Assembly (NCBI GenBank): GCA_023423895.1
Contig: JAFAER010000227.1
Coordinates: forward strand, 44,010 to 108,009
From: Pseudomonadota bacterium
GTDB lineage: Bacteria; Myxococcota_A; Polyangia; Polyangiales; Polyangiaceae
DNA: 64,000 nucleotides
Reading direction: 5' to 3'
Under the pieces are notes generated by a model. The model worked only from the letters and a program-made list of their open reading frames with translations. It did not search any database and was not told where the DNA came from. A program made the translations under genes and the position numbers. How positions within the stretch are numbered: the first letter of the stretch is position 1; every line of letters begins with the position of its first letter. Positions 1 to 9,160 of this stretch are shown piece after piece.

Positions 1-2
1 GG

Positions 3-362
3 CGCGTTGCTCCGCGCGTGCGCGGGAGGTGGGCCATCATCGAGCTGGACGAGCCCTGCCGCGTCCACGGAGTGATCGCCTCCGCCTGGGCACGACGTCT
101 CGCGCCGCGCATCGTGCTCGTCGCGAACAAGGGGTACATGAAGGACCGCGTTCACCTCTCCGTGCGTTCGCACGAGGAGATCGATCTCCGCGCCGCAATG
201 CGCGCGCTGCTGCCGGACGAGGGTGGCGACTACGCGGCCGGGCATTCGCGCGCGACCGGCGCGATCATCGACGTTCCCACCTACGAGCGCATGCTCGCGG
301 CGATCGACGAGGAGAGTGCGCGAGCCGCTACGGCTCGTGCGAGCGCGCCTGCACCGCCGTGA
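3..362 (+). CDS. DHH-family phosphoesterase, C-terminal fragment (DHHA1 domain)
   Basis: The reading frame is open from the left edge, so this is the 3' end of a longer gene. The visible part of about 119 residues resembles the DHHA1 domain of RecJ/NrnA-type phosphoesterases. It has a strand ending in IVLVAN, then a DRVHLSVRS segment, then an alpha segment, then GGDYAAGHSRATGAII, which corresponds to the Gly/His-rich substrate-binding loop of the family. The catalytic DHH half would lie outside the window. The tail after about residue 105 is Ala/Pro-rich and probably disordered. The exact subgroup (exonuclease, nanoRNase or c-di-nucleotide phosphodiesterase) cannot be told from this fragment. 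It ends 14 bases before the end of the convergent VWA gene. Confidence 0.6.
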   Translation, partial: RVAPRVRGRWAIIELDEPCRVHGVIASAWARRLAPRIVLVANKGYMKDRVHLSVRSHEEIDLRAAMRALLPDEGGDYAAGHSRATGAIIDVPTYERMLAAIDEESARAATARASAPAPP

Positions 363-375
363 GCGCGCTCTTTCG

Positions 376-2334
376 TCAGGCAACCTCGCCGCGCGGACGC
401 GTCAGCGCGCGCACGACGATCTCCGCAGCCACGAGGCCGAGCAGCCCGAGCGCGAGCATCCACGAGACGTCGACCACGGAGACGCCGCCACCGAGCGACG
501 ACGACGTCGCGGCAGGAACGACGGACCGCGGTCTCAGATCGACCTCGCGTTGCACAGGCGCCGAGACACGGAGCTCCTTCGCGCCGTCCACCGTGAGCCG
601 GTACGGGCCGATGAGCGCCGGCACGACGCGGAGCGCTCCGTCCCCGCGTGCCGTCGCGACGCGGCCACCGGGCCCTTGCGCCTCGACCTCGCGCGCGCCC
701 GCGAACGACCACGGCACGCCGACGTCACCTCGGAGCGGCGCGGAGTGCTCCTTCGCATCGACGACGATCGCGTCGAGCAGAGAGAGGAACCCAGGCCGGA
801 GCGGAAAGTCCGACGCTTCGACCGAGAACGAGAGCGTCGTCAGCCACACCTCGCCGCGGCCGCGCGTCCGACGAAGGACGAGCGGAGCGCCGTCGGACCA
901 TTTCAGCAGCGGCTCGAACGCCGCGACGTCCTCCGGAGCGATCGTTGCTCTTCCCTTCGCGCCGAGCTCGCCGAGGCTCTGCGCGGCGTCGCCGAGCACC
1001 GGGGCGCCACTCGCAGGGTCGGCCCCTTGTACCGCCGTCGGGCCGAACGTCACGGCACGGGACAAGAACGGCTCGAACGTCGCACCGAGCGGCGCCGACG
1101 ACGCCCTTCGGCCGAGCGCGAGCACGAGCACGCCGCCGCGATCGACGAAGGCCGAGAGCGCGTGTCGCTGCTCCGGCGTGAACCCGGGGGGGTCGTCGAT
1201 GAGCATCGCCGCGAACGCCGCGGTGTCTTCACGTCGATCGGGCGCTTGCGGAAGCGGTCGCACGGCCATCTCCACGTGGAGCGCTGCAAGCGCTTGCTCC
1301 ACGACGGGTGCACCTCCGGTCGAGACCGCCTCGTCGGTCTGATCCCCGACGACCGCGAGCGCGGCCGGCCCCGACTCGACGACGACGAGCGCGCGGTCGT
1401 CCGCGGCGATGGCGTCGGCGCCCGAGAGCACGGCGTGAAGCTCGCGCGTGTCGTCGCCGGCGAGCGGGATGGTCGCTTCGCCGAGCGCGCTCTGCGGAAG
1501 CGGCGAGGAAGCGATGACCTTCTCACCGTCCTTGATCTGGACCTCTCGTCCGGCTGCCGCGGCGGCCGTCGAGCAGGCAAAGCGGATGCGCGCACGACCG
1601 CCGGCCCGATCGGCGGAGATGATCCCGCAGTCGACCGCACTGGTGTCGCTCGAGAGCTCCGGCATCGCCGCCCAGACGGGAACCGATCCGCTGCCGCCCT
1701 CACCCAGTGGCGGCCCATCCGACTTGCCGTCCGCGAGATCGGACAGGAGGATCACGCGCCGATCGATCTGGGGCAGCTCTCCGACGAGCGTGCGGGCGAT
1801 CGCGAGCGCGCCGTCGAGATCGGTCGCTCGGTCGCTTTCGCCGACGGCCTCGAGTGCCGTCCGTGCCGCGCTCACGTCGGTCGTCGCAGCGAGACCGACG
1901 CGTGCAGGTGCGCCCGCGAGCACGATCGCGGCCGCGTCCCCCTCTTGCAAGGAAGCGAGGATCTCCTCGGCTCCCTTCTTGGCGCGCTCGAAGCGGGACT
2001 TGCCGTCCTTGTCCTTCGCCCGCATGCTCATCGAGTCGTCGATGACGATCGCCACGGCGACCGACGCGCCGCCGCGCGAGAGCGCGAGCCGAGAGCAGCG
2101 GACGAGCGGCGACGCGCCGAGCAGCGCCAGCGCCACGATCGAAGCTGCGCGGATCGCGAAGAGCGAGCGATCCTCGAGCCGCGAGCGGCGACGTGCCTTC
2201 GGTGGCGTCGGCGGCACGAGGCGGGCGGGGGCGAAGGGGACCTCGTCCGCGCGCTGGCGCCTGAGGCGATGCGCGAGGTACGGCGCGGCGACGAGGACGG
2301 CCATGCCGAGCGCGAGGATCGTGAGGAAGCTCAC
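376..2334 (-). CDS. BatA-like membrane protein with VWA domain
   Basis: A 652-residue protein. Two membrane segments lie at about residues 1-21 and 58-78, matching the BatA N-terminal domain. A von Willebrand A domain follows, with an intact MIDAS triad (D99, S101, S103 in VIDDSMSM). A large periplasmic part and a last membrane segment (WMLALGLLGLVAAEIVV) end the protein. Related proteins work with MoxR ATPases and DUF58 proteins in envelope stress and chaperone-like assembly. The GTG start at 2334 overlaps the TGA of the upstream DUF58 gene by four bases (GTGA), indicating translational coupling. A longer frame exists upstream but lacks a signal and would run deep into the DUF58 gene. The family is clear; the substrate is unknown. 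Confidence 0.85.
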   Translation of the reverse strand: MSFLTILALGMAVLVAAPYLAHRLRRQRADEVPFAPARLVPPTPPKARRRSRLEDRSLFAIRAASIVALALLGASPLVRCSRLALSRGGASVAVAIVIDDSMSMRAKDKDGKSRFERAKKGAEEILASLQEGDAAAIVLAGAPARVGLAATTDVSAARTALEAVGESDRATDLDGALAIARTLVGELPQIDRRVILLSDLADGKSDGPPLGEGGSGSVPVWAAMPELSSDTSAVDCGIISADRAGGRARIRFACSTAAAAAGREVQIKDGEKVIASSPLPQSALGEATIPLAGDDTRELHAVLSGADAIAADDRALVVVESGPAALAVVGDQTDEAVSTGGAPVVEQALAALHVEMAVRPLPQAPDRREDTAAFAAMLIDDPPGFTPEQRHALSAFVDRGGVLVLALGRRASSAPLGATFEPFLSRAVTFGPTAVQGADPASGAPVLGDAAQSLGELGAKGRATIAPEDVAAFEPLLKWSDGAPLVLRRTRGRGEVWLTTLSFSVEASDFPLRPGFLSLLDAIVVDAKEHSAPLRGDVGVPWSFAGAREVEAQGPGGRVATARGDGALRVVPALIGPYRLTVDGAKELRVSAPVQREVDLRPRSVVPAATSSSLGGGVSVVDVSWMLALGLLGLVAAEIVVRALTRPRGEVA

Positions 2335-3290
2335 AGCGCGGCTCCGACGATCGCGCGAACCGCCTGGACCGGATCGCGATCGGTCGTCATCGTCAGGAAC
2401 TTCGCGCCGCGGGCGACGAGCTCGCGGCGCCACGTCTCCTGCTCGGCGTGGAGCGCGGCGAGATAACGCTCGCGTGCAGCTTCGTCGGTCTCCACGACGA
2501 CGCCCCCTTCGAGCGACTTGAGCCGCACCGTCTCCTTGAAGGGGAAGTCTGCTTCATCGGGATCCAGCGTCTGCACGACGACGAGGACGCAGCCGCGCGT
2601 CGCGATCGTCCCGATGGCACGAGGCGCTTGCGCAGGCAGGTCGAGCAGATCGCTCAGGAGAACGACCACGGAGCCTCGCCTCGCCGACCGCGCGATCGAT
2701 CCGATGGCGTTGTCGAGCATCGCCGCGTTCGAGCGGGCTTCGCCTTCGGCCGATTGCGACTCCAGCGCGTCCACGACGCGCTCGAAGACCTCGCGGCCGC
2801 CGCGGACCGGAACGGGCCGAGCGTCCTTGGAGCCGCCGATGAACGACATGCCGATCGGGTCGCCGCTCTTGATGGCGACACGTGCGAGCGCCGCCGCGAC
2901 GAGCGATGCCCACGCGAGCTTCGCCCCCGGTGCGCGCGAGCCGCGATAGCCCATCGACGCAGATGCATCGACGACGAGGCGGAGCGCGCGGTCGGTCTCG
3001 GTCTCGAACTGCCGAACGAGCAGGTGGTCGTGACGGAGGAGGGATCGGACGTCGAGGTGGCGGAGATCGTCGCCCGGGGTGTAGGCGCGGTGCCCGCCGA
3101 ACTCGACGCCGGCGCCCTTCCGCGCGCTCCGATGTGCACCGGCATAGACGCCTTCGGCGACCACGCGCGCGCGGATGCGAAGCGGCGCAAGGCTCCCCCA
3201 GTCGAGCGCGCGGCGCAGCTCCTTGGCGGGACGCGCCGCTTCTACGGCCGCCCGCGGAGTCGCCATCCGGAAGCTCGAACGTGCGCCCAT
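2331..3290 (-). CDS. DUF58 domain protein
   Basis: A 319-residue soluble protein of the DUF58 family. The family signature is clear: FGGHRAYTPGDDLRHLDV followed by a VWA-like fold that starts LRLVVDASASM. Such proteins normally sit between a MoxR AAA+ ATPase and BatA-type VWA membrane proteins. Here it lies 39 bases downstream of a TPR lipoprotein and overlaps the following BatA-like gene by four bases, so the three probably form one transcript. No MoxR gene is adjacent. A second ATG eight codons in (3266) could be the true start. Function beyond envelope maintenance is not known. Confidence 0.85.
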   Translation of the reverse strand: MGARSSFRMATPRAAVEAARPAKELRRALDWGSLAPLRIRARVVAEGVYAGAHRSARKGAGVEFGGHRAYTPGDDLRHLDVRSLLRHDHLLVRQFETETDRALRLVVDASASMGYRGSRAPGAKLAWASLVAAALARVAIKSGDPIGMSFIGGSKDARPVPVRGGREVFERVVDALESQSAEGEARSNAAMLDNAIGSIARSARRGSVVVLLSDLLDLPAQAPRAIGTIATRGCVLVVVQTLDPDEADFPFKETVRLKSLEGGVVVETDEAARERYLAALHAEQETWRRELVARGAKFLTMTTDRDPVQAVRAIVGAAL

Positions 3291-3329
3291 CGTGTCATCC
3301 CCGTCGCGTCGGTCGATCGCGAAGCGCGA

Positions 3330-5558
3330 TCAGGGCAGCCCGACCTCGGGCACGGGGCCGCCCACCTGCGTACGCGCCCCCCCCAGGAGCTCGCGCGCGA
3401 GGCTGAACTCGACGAGATCGAGCCCGGGAGAGCTGATGACTTGCTTGAGCCCTTCGTCGGCGCCCTTGGCGTCCCCGCTGATCTTCCGATCCATCGCAGC
3501 GTAGAAGAGCGCCTCGGTCTTCTGCGTGGGCGTTTGGGCGGCCGCGACGAGATCGGCCGCCTTGATCTTGCCGGCGCCGAACGCGGCCACCTTTCCGATC
3601 CATCGCGGGTCGTCGGCGGCGCCGAGGAGGATCCGGTCTGCGGTTGGATCTTTGGCGTCTCGTTGCTGCCGCTCGAGAAGGCGAACCCAGATCGCGTCGT
3701 AGACGAGATCCTCACGACCGAGCTCCGCGGCTTGCGCGCGGGCAAGACCCTCGCGAGCGGCCACGAGATCCCCGCGGACGAACGCGCGACCGATGATCTG
3801 TCCGATCGTGGCGGCGGCCTGACGCTTGTCCCGCGGCGCTGCCTCGAGCGCGCGCTCGAGGGCCTTCTCGGCGCTCTTCGCTGCGCCGAAGCGATCGAGC
3901 ACGCGGGAGATCAGACGCTCGACGCGGGCGCGATCCTCCGCTTCGGTGGCAGCCCGTGCCTTCGCGAGATCCTTGAGCGCGTCGGCGAGCGGCTTGCGCG
4001 CGGCGTTCGGATCCCCCTGCTCGCGCGTGATGTCACTCGTCAGGAGCAGCACCTCGGCGCGCAGCGCGGAGTCCCTCGACACGTCCTCGGCCGCGAGCGC
4101 TCCAGCGAGCTTCTCGAGCGCGTCTTTCGTCCTGCCGGCGTGCCAGTCGATGCGTGCAAGCTGCAAGAGAACGGCGCCGGAGCGGTCGCGGTTCATCGAC
4201 TCGTCGAGGAGCTTCTTCGCGTCGTCGAGCCGGCCTTCACGGATCTCGATCTCGCCCATGAGCGCGTACAGACGCGCCGGGCTCGGCTGCACCTTGCCCT
4301 TCAGCCCCTCGGCGATGGCGAGAACGGGCTCGGACGCCTTGAATGCGCGACGAGCCGTATCCGGCTCCTCCGCTTCGAGCGCGCGCCCCATCGCCTGCAT
4401 CGTCACCATCAGGCCATGGGCAACGATGCGCGGGTCCTTCTGCGCCTTCACCGCGTCGGAGAGCACCGCAGGCGCGGCCTCGCCCATCCCCAGGTCGACG
4501 AGCATCGCCGCGACGAACGCGGCGGGCTCCGGCGACGTCGAGTCGAGCCGATAGGCTTCACACGCAGACACGAACGAGGCGACACGAAGCAGATCCGTGT
4601 CGCGCCCGAAGTCTTCTTCGTCGGCGCGTCCCTGTCCGCGCGCCGGCCCGGGCCGAAGCATGCGCGCGAGGTCGAGCCAGCGGTCCGAGTCGGGCCGATC
4701 CACGACCGCCTTGAGCGCGCCCATCAGCTCGGGTCGCGTCATCTGCGGATCCTTCAGGTTCGCCTTCTCGAGCGCCGCGAGGGCGCCGTGGGCATCACCG
4801 TTGCGCAGGTAGATGGCGACGAGCACCGTCGTGCCGGTCTCGAGCGCGCGCACCGCCTCGAGCCCCTCTTCGCGCGAGATCTGCGTGCCGCGCGTGCGGC
4901 GCGCCGTCTTCACCTGGATGGCTTTCTCGATGAAGTCGAGCGTCTTCGCGACCGCGTCGTCGCGCGCCTCCGTGCTCGGCTCGAGCAGGTGCCGCGTGAC
5001 GGCGGCGGCCTCGAGAGCGCCAGCGGTCTGCATCGCTCCGCTACCGCCGGTGTCGCGCGTCCAGGCGGCGATCGCATCGAGGTGGCCCTTGATGTCTGCC
5101 TTCTCCTTCGGAGGCGCGACCCGCATCAGCATCTCGTACGAGGCGCGCGCGCGGCCCTCGTCGCCCTTCTTGGCGAACTCCTCGGATGCGCCTCTCAGGG
5201 CGTCGTAGCCGTTCGGGCCGAGCATCTCGGGCGTGAGCTCTCCCGCGCGGACGAGGTACATCGCGCCCGCGAACGAGGACACGGCATTGTCGCGGTTCTT
5301 CGCCTTGAAGCGAGCCGACACGCGCGTCATCTGGCGAGCGACGACGCCCGCGAGGCGTTGCTGCCGTTCCTTGGATTGCGGCTCGCTGGCGAGCAGGTCG
5401 CGGACGGCGCTCGGGAACTGATCCTCGCTCACCGCGACGTCGGGACGTGTGGCGCGCTCGGCGTGGTGCGCAGGATGTCCGTACCGTGCGCGGCCAGGAC
5501 CACACGCGGCGGCTGCCAGCGACAGAGCGAGAAGCACAGGAAGGGCAAGCCGCGTCAT
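3330..5558 (-). CDS. TPR-repeat lipoprotein
   Basis: A 742-residue protein. The start at 5558 gives a lipoprotein signal peptide (MTRLALPVLLALSLAAAACG, lipobox AAAC). The rest is almost all alpha-helical with Ala/Leu/Arg-rich TPR-like units, such as a GRLDDAKKLLDESMNRD helix pair and LARIDWHAGRTKDALEKLAG. It would be a periplasmic scaffold anchored by its lipid. It is the first gene of the operon with the DUF58 and BatA-like genes, recalling Bat operons in which TPR proteins (BatB/C/E type) accompany VWA proteins. A 274-base region separates it from the divergent receiver gene and should hold promoters for both. I see no catalytic motif. Confidence 0.8.
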   Translation of the reverse strand: MTRLALPVLLALSLAAAACGPGRARYGHPAHHAERATRPDVAVSEDQFPSAVRDLLASEPQSKERQQRLAGVVARQMTRVSARFKAKNRDNAVSSFAGAMYLVRAGELTPEMLGPNGYDALRGASEEFAKKGDEGRARASYEMLMRVAPPKEKADIKGHLDAIAAWTRDTGGSGAMQTAGALEAAAVTRHLLEPSTEARDDAVAKTLDFIEKAIQVKTARRTRGTQISREEGLEAVRALETGTTVLVAIYLRNGDAHGALAALEKANLKDPQMTRPELMGALKAVVDRPDSDRWLDLARMLRPGPARGQGRADEEDFGRDTDLLRVASFVSACEAYRLDSTSPEPAAFVAAMLVDLGMGEAAPAVLSDAVKAQKDPRIVAHGLMVTMQAMGRALEAEEPDTARRAFKASEPVLAIAEGLKGKVQPSPARLYALMGEIEIREGRLDDAKKLLDESMNRDRSGAVLLQLARIDWHAGRTKDALEKLAGALAAEDVSRDSALRAEVLLLTSDITREQGDPNAARKPLADALKDLAKARAATEAEDRARVERLISRVLDRFGAAKSAEKALERALEAAPRDKRQAAATIGQIIGRAFVRGDLVAAREGLARAQAAELGREDLVYDAIWVRLLERQQRDAKDPTADRILLGAADDPRWIGKVAAFGAGKIKAADLVAAAQTPTQKTEALFYAAMDRKISGDAKGADEGLKQVISSPGLDLVEFSLARELLGGARTQVGGPVPEVGLP

Positions 5559-5832
5559 GGAGTTCGCAGTGGGAGGCCGAGGTCCTTCACCATAACCTGG
5601 GCAGCCGGTCATGGGCTACCGCTGGGGAGGCCGAAACGTCGGAAATGACGGGTCATGGCAGAGAACGCTCGCCGGCTGGGACACCTTACGGCACCGGCGC
5701 CCGGGCCTCGTGCTCAGGTTACTCTTTCCGCTCGAGTCCCGCGCGCTCGGGTGTCTCGCCTGCCTCGCCTGCCTCGCCCGTTCGCATGTCTCGGATGGTG
5801 TGCGGGTTGCTTCCAGGATCGGGGAAGTCGTG

Positions 5833-6207
5833 ATGGCGTCGTGCTCAGCGGTGCTGATCGTGGACGACGACGAGGCGATCCGCGAGACCATGAAGTTTGC
5901 CCTCGAGATGCGAGGGTACGCGGCGTTCTCGGCAGAAAACGGCAAGGAAGGGCTTGAGATGCTGCAGCAGATCCCGCGTCCCTGCCTCATCCTGCTCGAC
6001 CTCATGATGCCGGTCATGGACGGCCGCGGCTTCGTCGAGGCGCTCGAACAGAATCCAGCGCTCGAGAGCATTCCCGTCGTCGTCGTCACCGCGTTCGGCG
6101 ATCGAGCAGGCAACATCGAGCGGACGGTCATCCCGAAGCCGGTCCCTCTGGCGCTGCTGTACGAGACGGTCCATCAGTACTGTGGCGACTCGGCCGGCGG
6201 CGCCTGA
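5833..6207 (+). CDS. Single-domain response regulator (receiver only)
   Basis: A 124-residue CheY-type receiver. Conserved residues are present: acidic pair DD at 11-12, phospho-acceptor D56 in LILLDLMMP, the Thr in VVVVTAFGD and the Lys in VIPKPV. There is no output domain, so it probably acts by protein contact or as a phosphorelay intermediate. The ATG at 5833 follows a GGGGAA ribosome binding site; a GTG directly before it is a possible alternative. It lies 97 bases ahead of an NtrC-type regulator in the same direction. The partner kinase is unknown; two histidine kinases and a hybrid occur elsewhere in the window. Confidence 0.88.
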   Translation: MASCSAVLIVDDDEAIRETMKFALEMRGYAAFSAENGKEGLEMLQQIPRPCLILLDLMMPVMDGRGFVEALEQNPALESIPVVVVTAFGDRAGNIERTVIPKPVPLALLYETVHQYCGDSAGGA

Positions 6208-6304
6208 GCCGTGCGAAGAAGACGGCTACGCCACGAGAGAAGCGAGACGCAACCCGGCAGCGGAGGCTCACGCCGGAGCCAGCGTTCGGCTAGCCTGGCT
6301 TGCC

Positions 6305-7699
6305 ATGCCGCACGCGCATCTCCTCGTCGTCGACGACGAGCCGTCGATCCTGACAACTCTGCAGAAAGCCCTCACGCTCGAGGGCTACTCGGTCGACGTC
6401 GCGGGTGGCGTCAGGGTCGCCGACGAGAAGCTCAAGAAGCGCAGCTACGACCTCTGCCTCTTCGACGTGCAGCTCCCCGATGGCGACGGTCTTTCGCTGC
6501 TGGCCCAGATCCGCGGCGCGAAGAACGAGGTCCCCGTCATCATGATGAGCGGGCACGCGACGATCGACACGGCCGTCAAGGCGACGCGACTCGGCGCCCT
6601 GAACTTCCTCGAGAAGCCGATCAACACCGACGCGCTCCTCATCGCGGTCGAGACGGCCCTCCGGCTGCAGCGGGCCGAGAGCGAGGCGCGCGAGCTCCGG
6701 GCGGCCAGCGGCGCAACGGGCGAGCTCGTCGGCGAGAGCGCCGCGATCAAGAAGCTCGTCGAGCAGATCGCACGTGCCGCGAAGAGCGCCGCCAGCGTCC
6801 TCGTCACTGGCGAACGCGGGACCGGCAAGGAGCTCGTCGCACGCGCGATCCACCAGCTCTCGCCGCGGGCCAAAGGTCCGCTGGAGAAGCTGAACTGCGC
6901 CGCTCTTCCGAGCGAGCTCATCGAGAGCGAGCTCTTCGGTCACGAGGCCGGCGCCTTCACCGGCGCGACCAAACAACGACGCGGGAAGTTCGAGCGCGCC
7001 AGCGGCGGAACGCTCTTCCTCGACGAGGTCGGCGACATGCCGCTGCCGATGCAGGCGAAGCTCCTCCGCGTTCTCCAGGAGCGCGAGATCGAGCGCGTGG
7101 GCGGCAACGAGACCATCAAGGTCGACACACGTGTGGTCGCGGCGACGAACCGCGACCTGGTGAAGGCCTGCGAGTCGGATGCGTTCCGCGCCGACCTCTA
7201 CGATCGTCTCAACGTCGTTCCGCTTCACATCCCGCCGCTGCGTGCGCGGCGCGAGGATGTCCCCCTCCTCGCTCGTCATTTCCTCGAGCTCGCGGCGAAG
7301 TCGAACGATCGCCCCGGCATGCGCATCGAGGAGGACGCCATCCAGGTCCTCGTCGCGTACAGCTTCCCGGGCAACGTGCGCGAGCTACGCAACTTGTGCG
7401 AACGCCTCGTCATCCTCACGCCCGACGACGTGATCCGCGCCGCCGACGTGCGAACGTGCCTTCCGGGCGGAGCATCACCGAAGGCGCAGGGCCTCTATCG
7501 CCCGGGAGTCCCGTTCCGCGTCCTCGTCGAAGAGGCCGAGCGACAGATCCTCCAGGACGCGCTCGCGCATCACGGCGGCCAGATGGCAGCGACCGCCCGC
7601 GCGCTGGATCTCGAGCGGAGCCACCTCTACAAGAAGGCGCGCGCGCTCGGTCTACGCGGAGACACCCGCGAGAGCACCAGCGACGACGACGACGTCTGA
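6305..7699 (+). CDS. NtrC-type sigma-54-dependent response regulator
   Basis: A 464-residue enhancer-binding protein with three domains. The receiver spans about 1-120 with D54 in LCLFDVQLPDG. The AAA+ domain spans about 140-370, with Walker A GERGTGKE, an intact GAFTGA loop at about 216-221, Walker B GTLFLDEVGD and the arginine-finger region FRADLYDRLN. A Fis-type helix-turn-helix lies at the C-terminus (MAATARALDLERSHLYKKARALG). It should activate RNA polymerase with sigma-54 after phosphorylation. The ATG at 6305 is chosen because the receiver begins directly after it; the longer upstream frame has no homologous sequence. The target promoter is unknown. Confidence 0.93.
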   Translation: MPHAHLLVVDDEPSILTTLQKALTLEGYSVDVAGGVRVADEKLKKRSYDLCLFDVQLPDGDGLSLLAQIRGAKNEVPVIMMSGHATIDTAVKATRLGALNFLEKPINTDALLIAVETALRLQRAESEARELRAASGATGELVGESAAIKKLVEQIARAAKSAASVLVTGERGTGKELVARAIHQLSPRAKGPLEKLNCAALPSELIESELFGHEAGAFTGATKQRRGKFERASGGTLFLDEVGDMPLPMQAKLLRVLQEREIERVGGNETIKVDTRVVAATNRDLVKACESDAFRADLYDRLNVVPLHIPPLRARREDVPLLARHFLELAAKSNDRPGMRIEEDAIQVLVAYSFPGNVRELRNLCERLVILTPDDVIRAADVRTCLPGGASPKAQGLYRPGVPFRVLVEEAERQILQDALAHHGGQMAATARALDLERSHLYKKARALGLRGDTRESTSDDDDV

Positions 7700-7796
7700 C
7701 CGTCCGTGGGCTCCGCTGCGTCGCGCCATAGTCAACGGGATGACGCCGCCGTCTGCCCGTTGACCGCGAAGCTCGCGCTCGTGAACAATCCTTCGG

Positions 7797-8783
7797 TTGA
7801 AGCCGCTCGACTTCATCGGTGCGATCGAGCTCGTCTACGACCGCTCGAAAGACGAGCACACGTGGCTCGAGGAAGTCACGTGTCTGATCGCGCCTGCATT
7901 CACCACGGGGCCGACCACGACGGCCTTCTTCTTCGAGGTCGCCGGCGCCAATGCGCAGGTGGGCGATGCGGTGAGCATCGGGGAGGCTCCGTACAGCCGC
8001 GATCACTATGCGAAGCAGCACGAGCTCGGCAGCGAGCTGCAGCCGACCCGCGTCGCCTACGACTGCGACATGTTCACGCTTCTCTCACGTGTGATCGGCG
8101 CGGACGCCGCCGCCAGCACCATTCGCGAGGCGGGGATGCTCGGCGACGACGCCGTCGGACTTCGCGCCAACGTCACTCCCGACAGCGGGGTGATCTTCAC
8201 GACGCACGTTTCGCGCGGTCATCGCCTCCGTCAGCGGAACCTGTGGACGCGCTTTGCAGCGCACGTTGGTTCGGCACTCCGCCTCCGGCGCAAGCACACG
8301 ACCGTCACGCCCACCGCCGCCGAGGCCGTCCTCACGCCTGCCGGGCGACTCGAGCACGGAACGGGGGCGACGATCGCCGCCCGAGAAGAGCTCGCCCGCG
8401 CCGCGCAGGACATCGATCGGGCACGGGGCAAGCTGCGGAGGCTCGATCCCGATTCGGCCAGCGCGCTGTGGCGGGCCATGGTCAGTGGTGAATGGTCACT
8501 GGTCGATTGGCTCGATCACGACGGCAAGCGCTTCCTCCTCGCGCAGAGCAACCTCGTTGCCGTCAGCGATCGCAAACCTCTGACCGAGCGTGAGCAGCAA
8601 GTCGTCGCGTGCGCTGCCATGGGGCACTCCAACAAGCTGATCGCCTACGACCTCGGGCTCTCACCGGGAACCGTGTCCGTCATCTTGATGCGAGCCGCCA
8701 AGAAGCTCGGCGTCTCGGGCCGCGTCGCGCTCATCCGCGCCTTCCGCGAGAGCCAACTCGCGAAGGGCGCCCCGGACGGGTGA
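7797..8783 (+). CDS. LuxR-family transcriptional regulator
   Basis: A 328-residue regulator. The C-terminal part (about 258-320) is a LuxR/GerE helix-turn-helix: LTEREQQVVACAAMGHSNKL then a recognition helix SPGTVSVILMRAAKKLG. The N-terminal 200 residues match no domain I can name and may be a ligand or GAF-like sensor. The only possible upstream start is TTG at 7797, because an in-frame TGA lies at 7782-7784 and no ATG or GTG intervenes; initiation at a rare codon suggests low expression. A second, stand-alone LuxR helix-turn-helix gene follows six bases later, so the two are probably co-expressed. Confidence 0.85.
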   Translation: MKPLDFIGAIELVYDRSKDEHTWLEEVTCLIAPAFTTGPTTTAFFFEVAGANAQVGDAVSIGEAPYSRDHYAKQHELGSELQPTRVAYDCDMFTLLSRVIGADAAASTIREAGMLGDDAVGLRANVTPDSGVIFTTHVSRGHRLRQRNLWTRFAAHVGSALRLRRKHTTVTPTAAEAVLTPAGRLEHGTGATIAAREELARAAQDIDRARGKLRRLDPDSASALWRAMVSGEWSLVDWLDHDGKRFLLAQSNLVAVSDRKPLTEREQQVVACAAMGHSNKLIAYDLGLSPGTVSVILMRAAKKLGVSGRVALIRAFRESQLAKGAPDG

Positions 8784-8789
8784 AAGGCG

Positions 8790-9074
8790 ATGAAACGGTC
8801 ACTTCCCGCAGACCCGCCACCGTCTCTGCTCGCGTACGAGATCGAGCCCGGCAAGGTGCTCTTCGTCCACGCGCTGGCCGCGCCGCGCATCGCCGGACTC
8901 TCCCCGGCGGAGCAGGAGGTGCTCACCCTCCTCTTGAACGACTACGACACGGCCAGCATCTCGGAGGAGCGTGGGACGTCTCCACGCACGACCGCAAATC
9001 AGATCGCGAGCATCTTCCACAAGCTCGGCGTGAGGTCGCGCGCGGAGCTCGCCGCCAAAGTCCTCGATCAGTGA
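8790..9074 (+). CDS. Small stand-alone LuxR-type HTH protein
   Basis: A 94-residue protein whose second half is a LuxR-type helix-turn-helix (LSPAEQEVLTLLLNDYDTAS, then TSPRTTANQIASIFHKLGV). The first 35 residues contain no receiver or ligand domain. It could act as a DNA-binding partner or antagonist of the larger LuxR regulator encoded just upstream. The ATG at 8790 has GAAAGG four bases upstream, which overlaps the TGA of the preceding gene, so the pair is tightly linked. Function as a heterodimer partner is inference. Confidence 0.78.
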   Translation: MKRSLPADPPPSLLAYEIEPGKVLFVHALAAPRIAGLSPAEQEVLTLLLNDYDTASISEERGTSPRTTANQIASIFHKLGVRSRAELAAKVLDQ

Positions 9075-9160
9075 CGGCCACTGCCGCGAGTCATGCGGCA
9101 GCATGACCCAGCGCCGGCGCGGGAGGGCCCTGGACGGAGCGTGATAGCCTTCGTAGGAGC

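Noticed and set aside
2448..5648. Long plus-strand open frame (about 1066 codons) opposite the TPR and DUF58 genes
   Set aside because: Low-complexity Arg/Leu/Glu-rich translation with no domain; the minus strand encodes a lipoprotein and a DUF58 protein.
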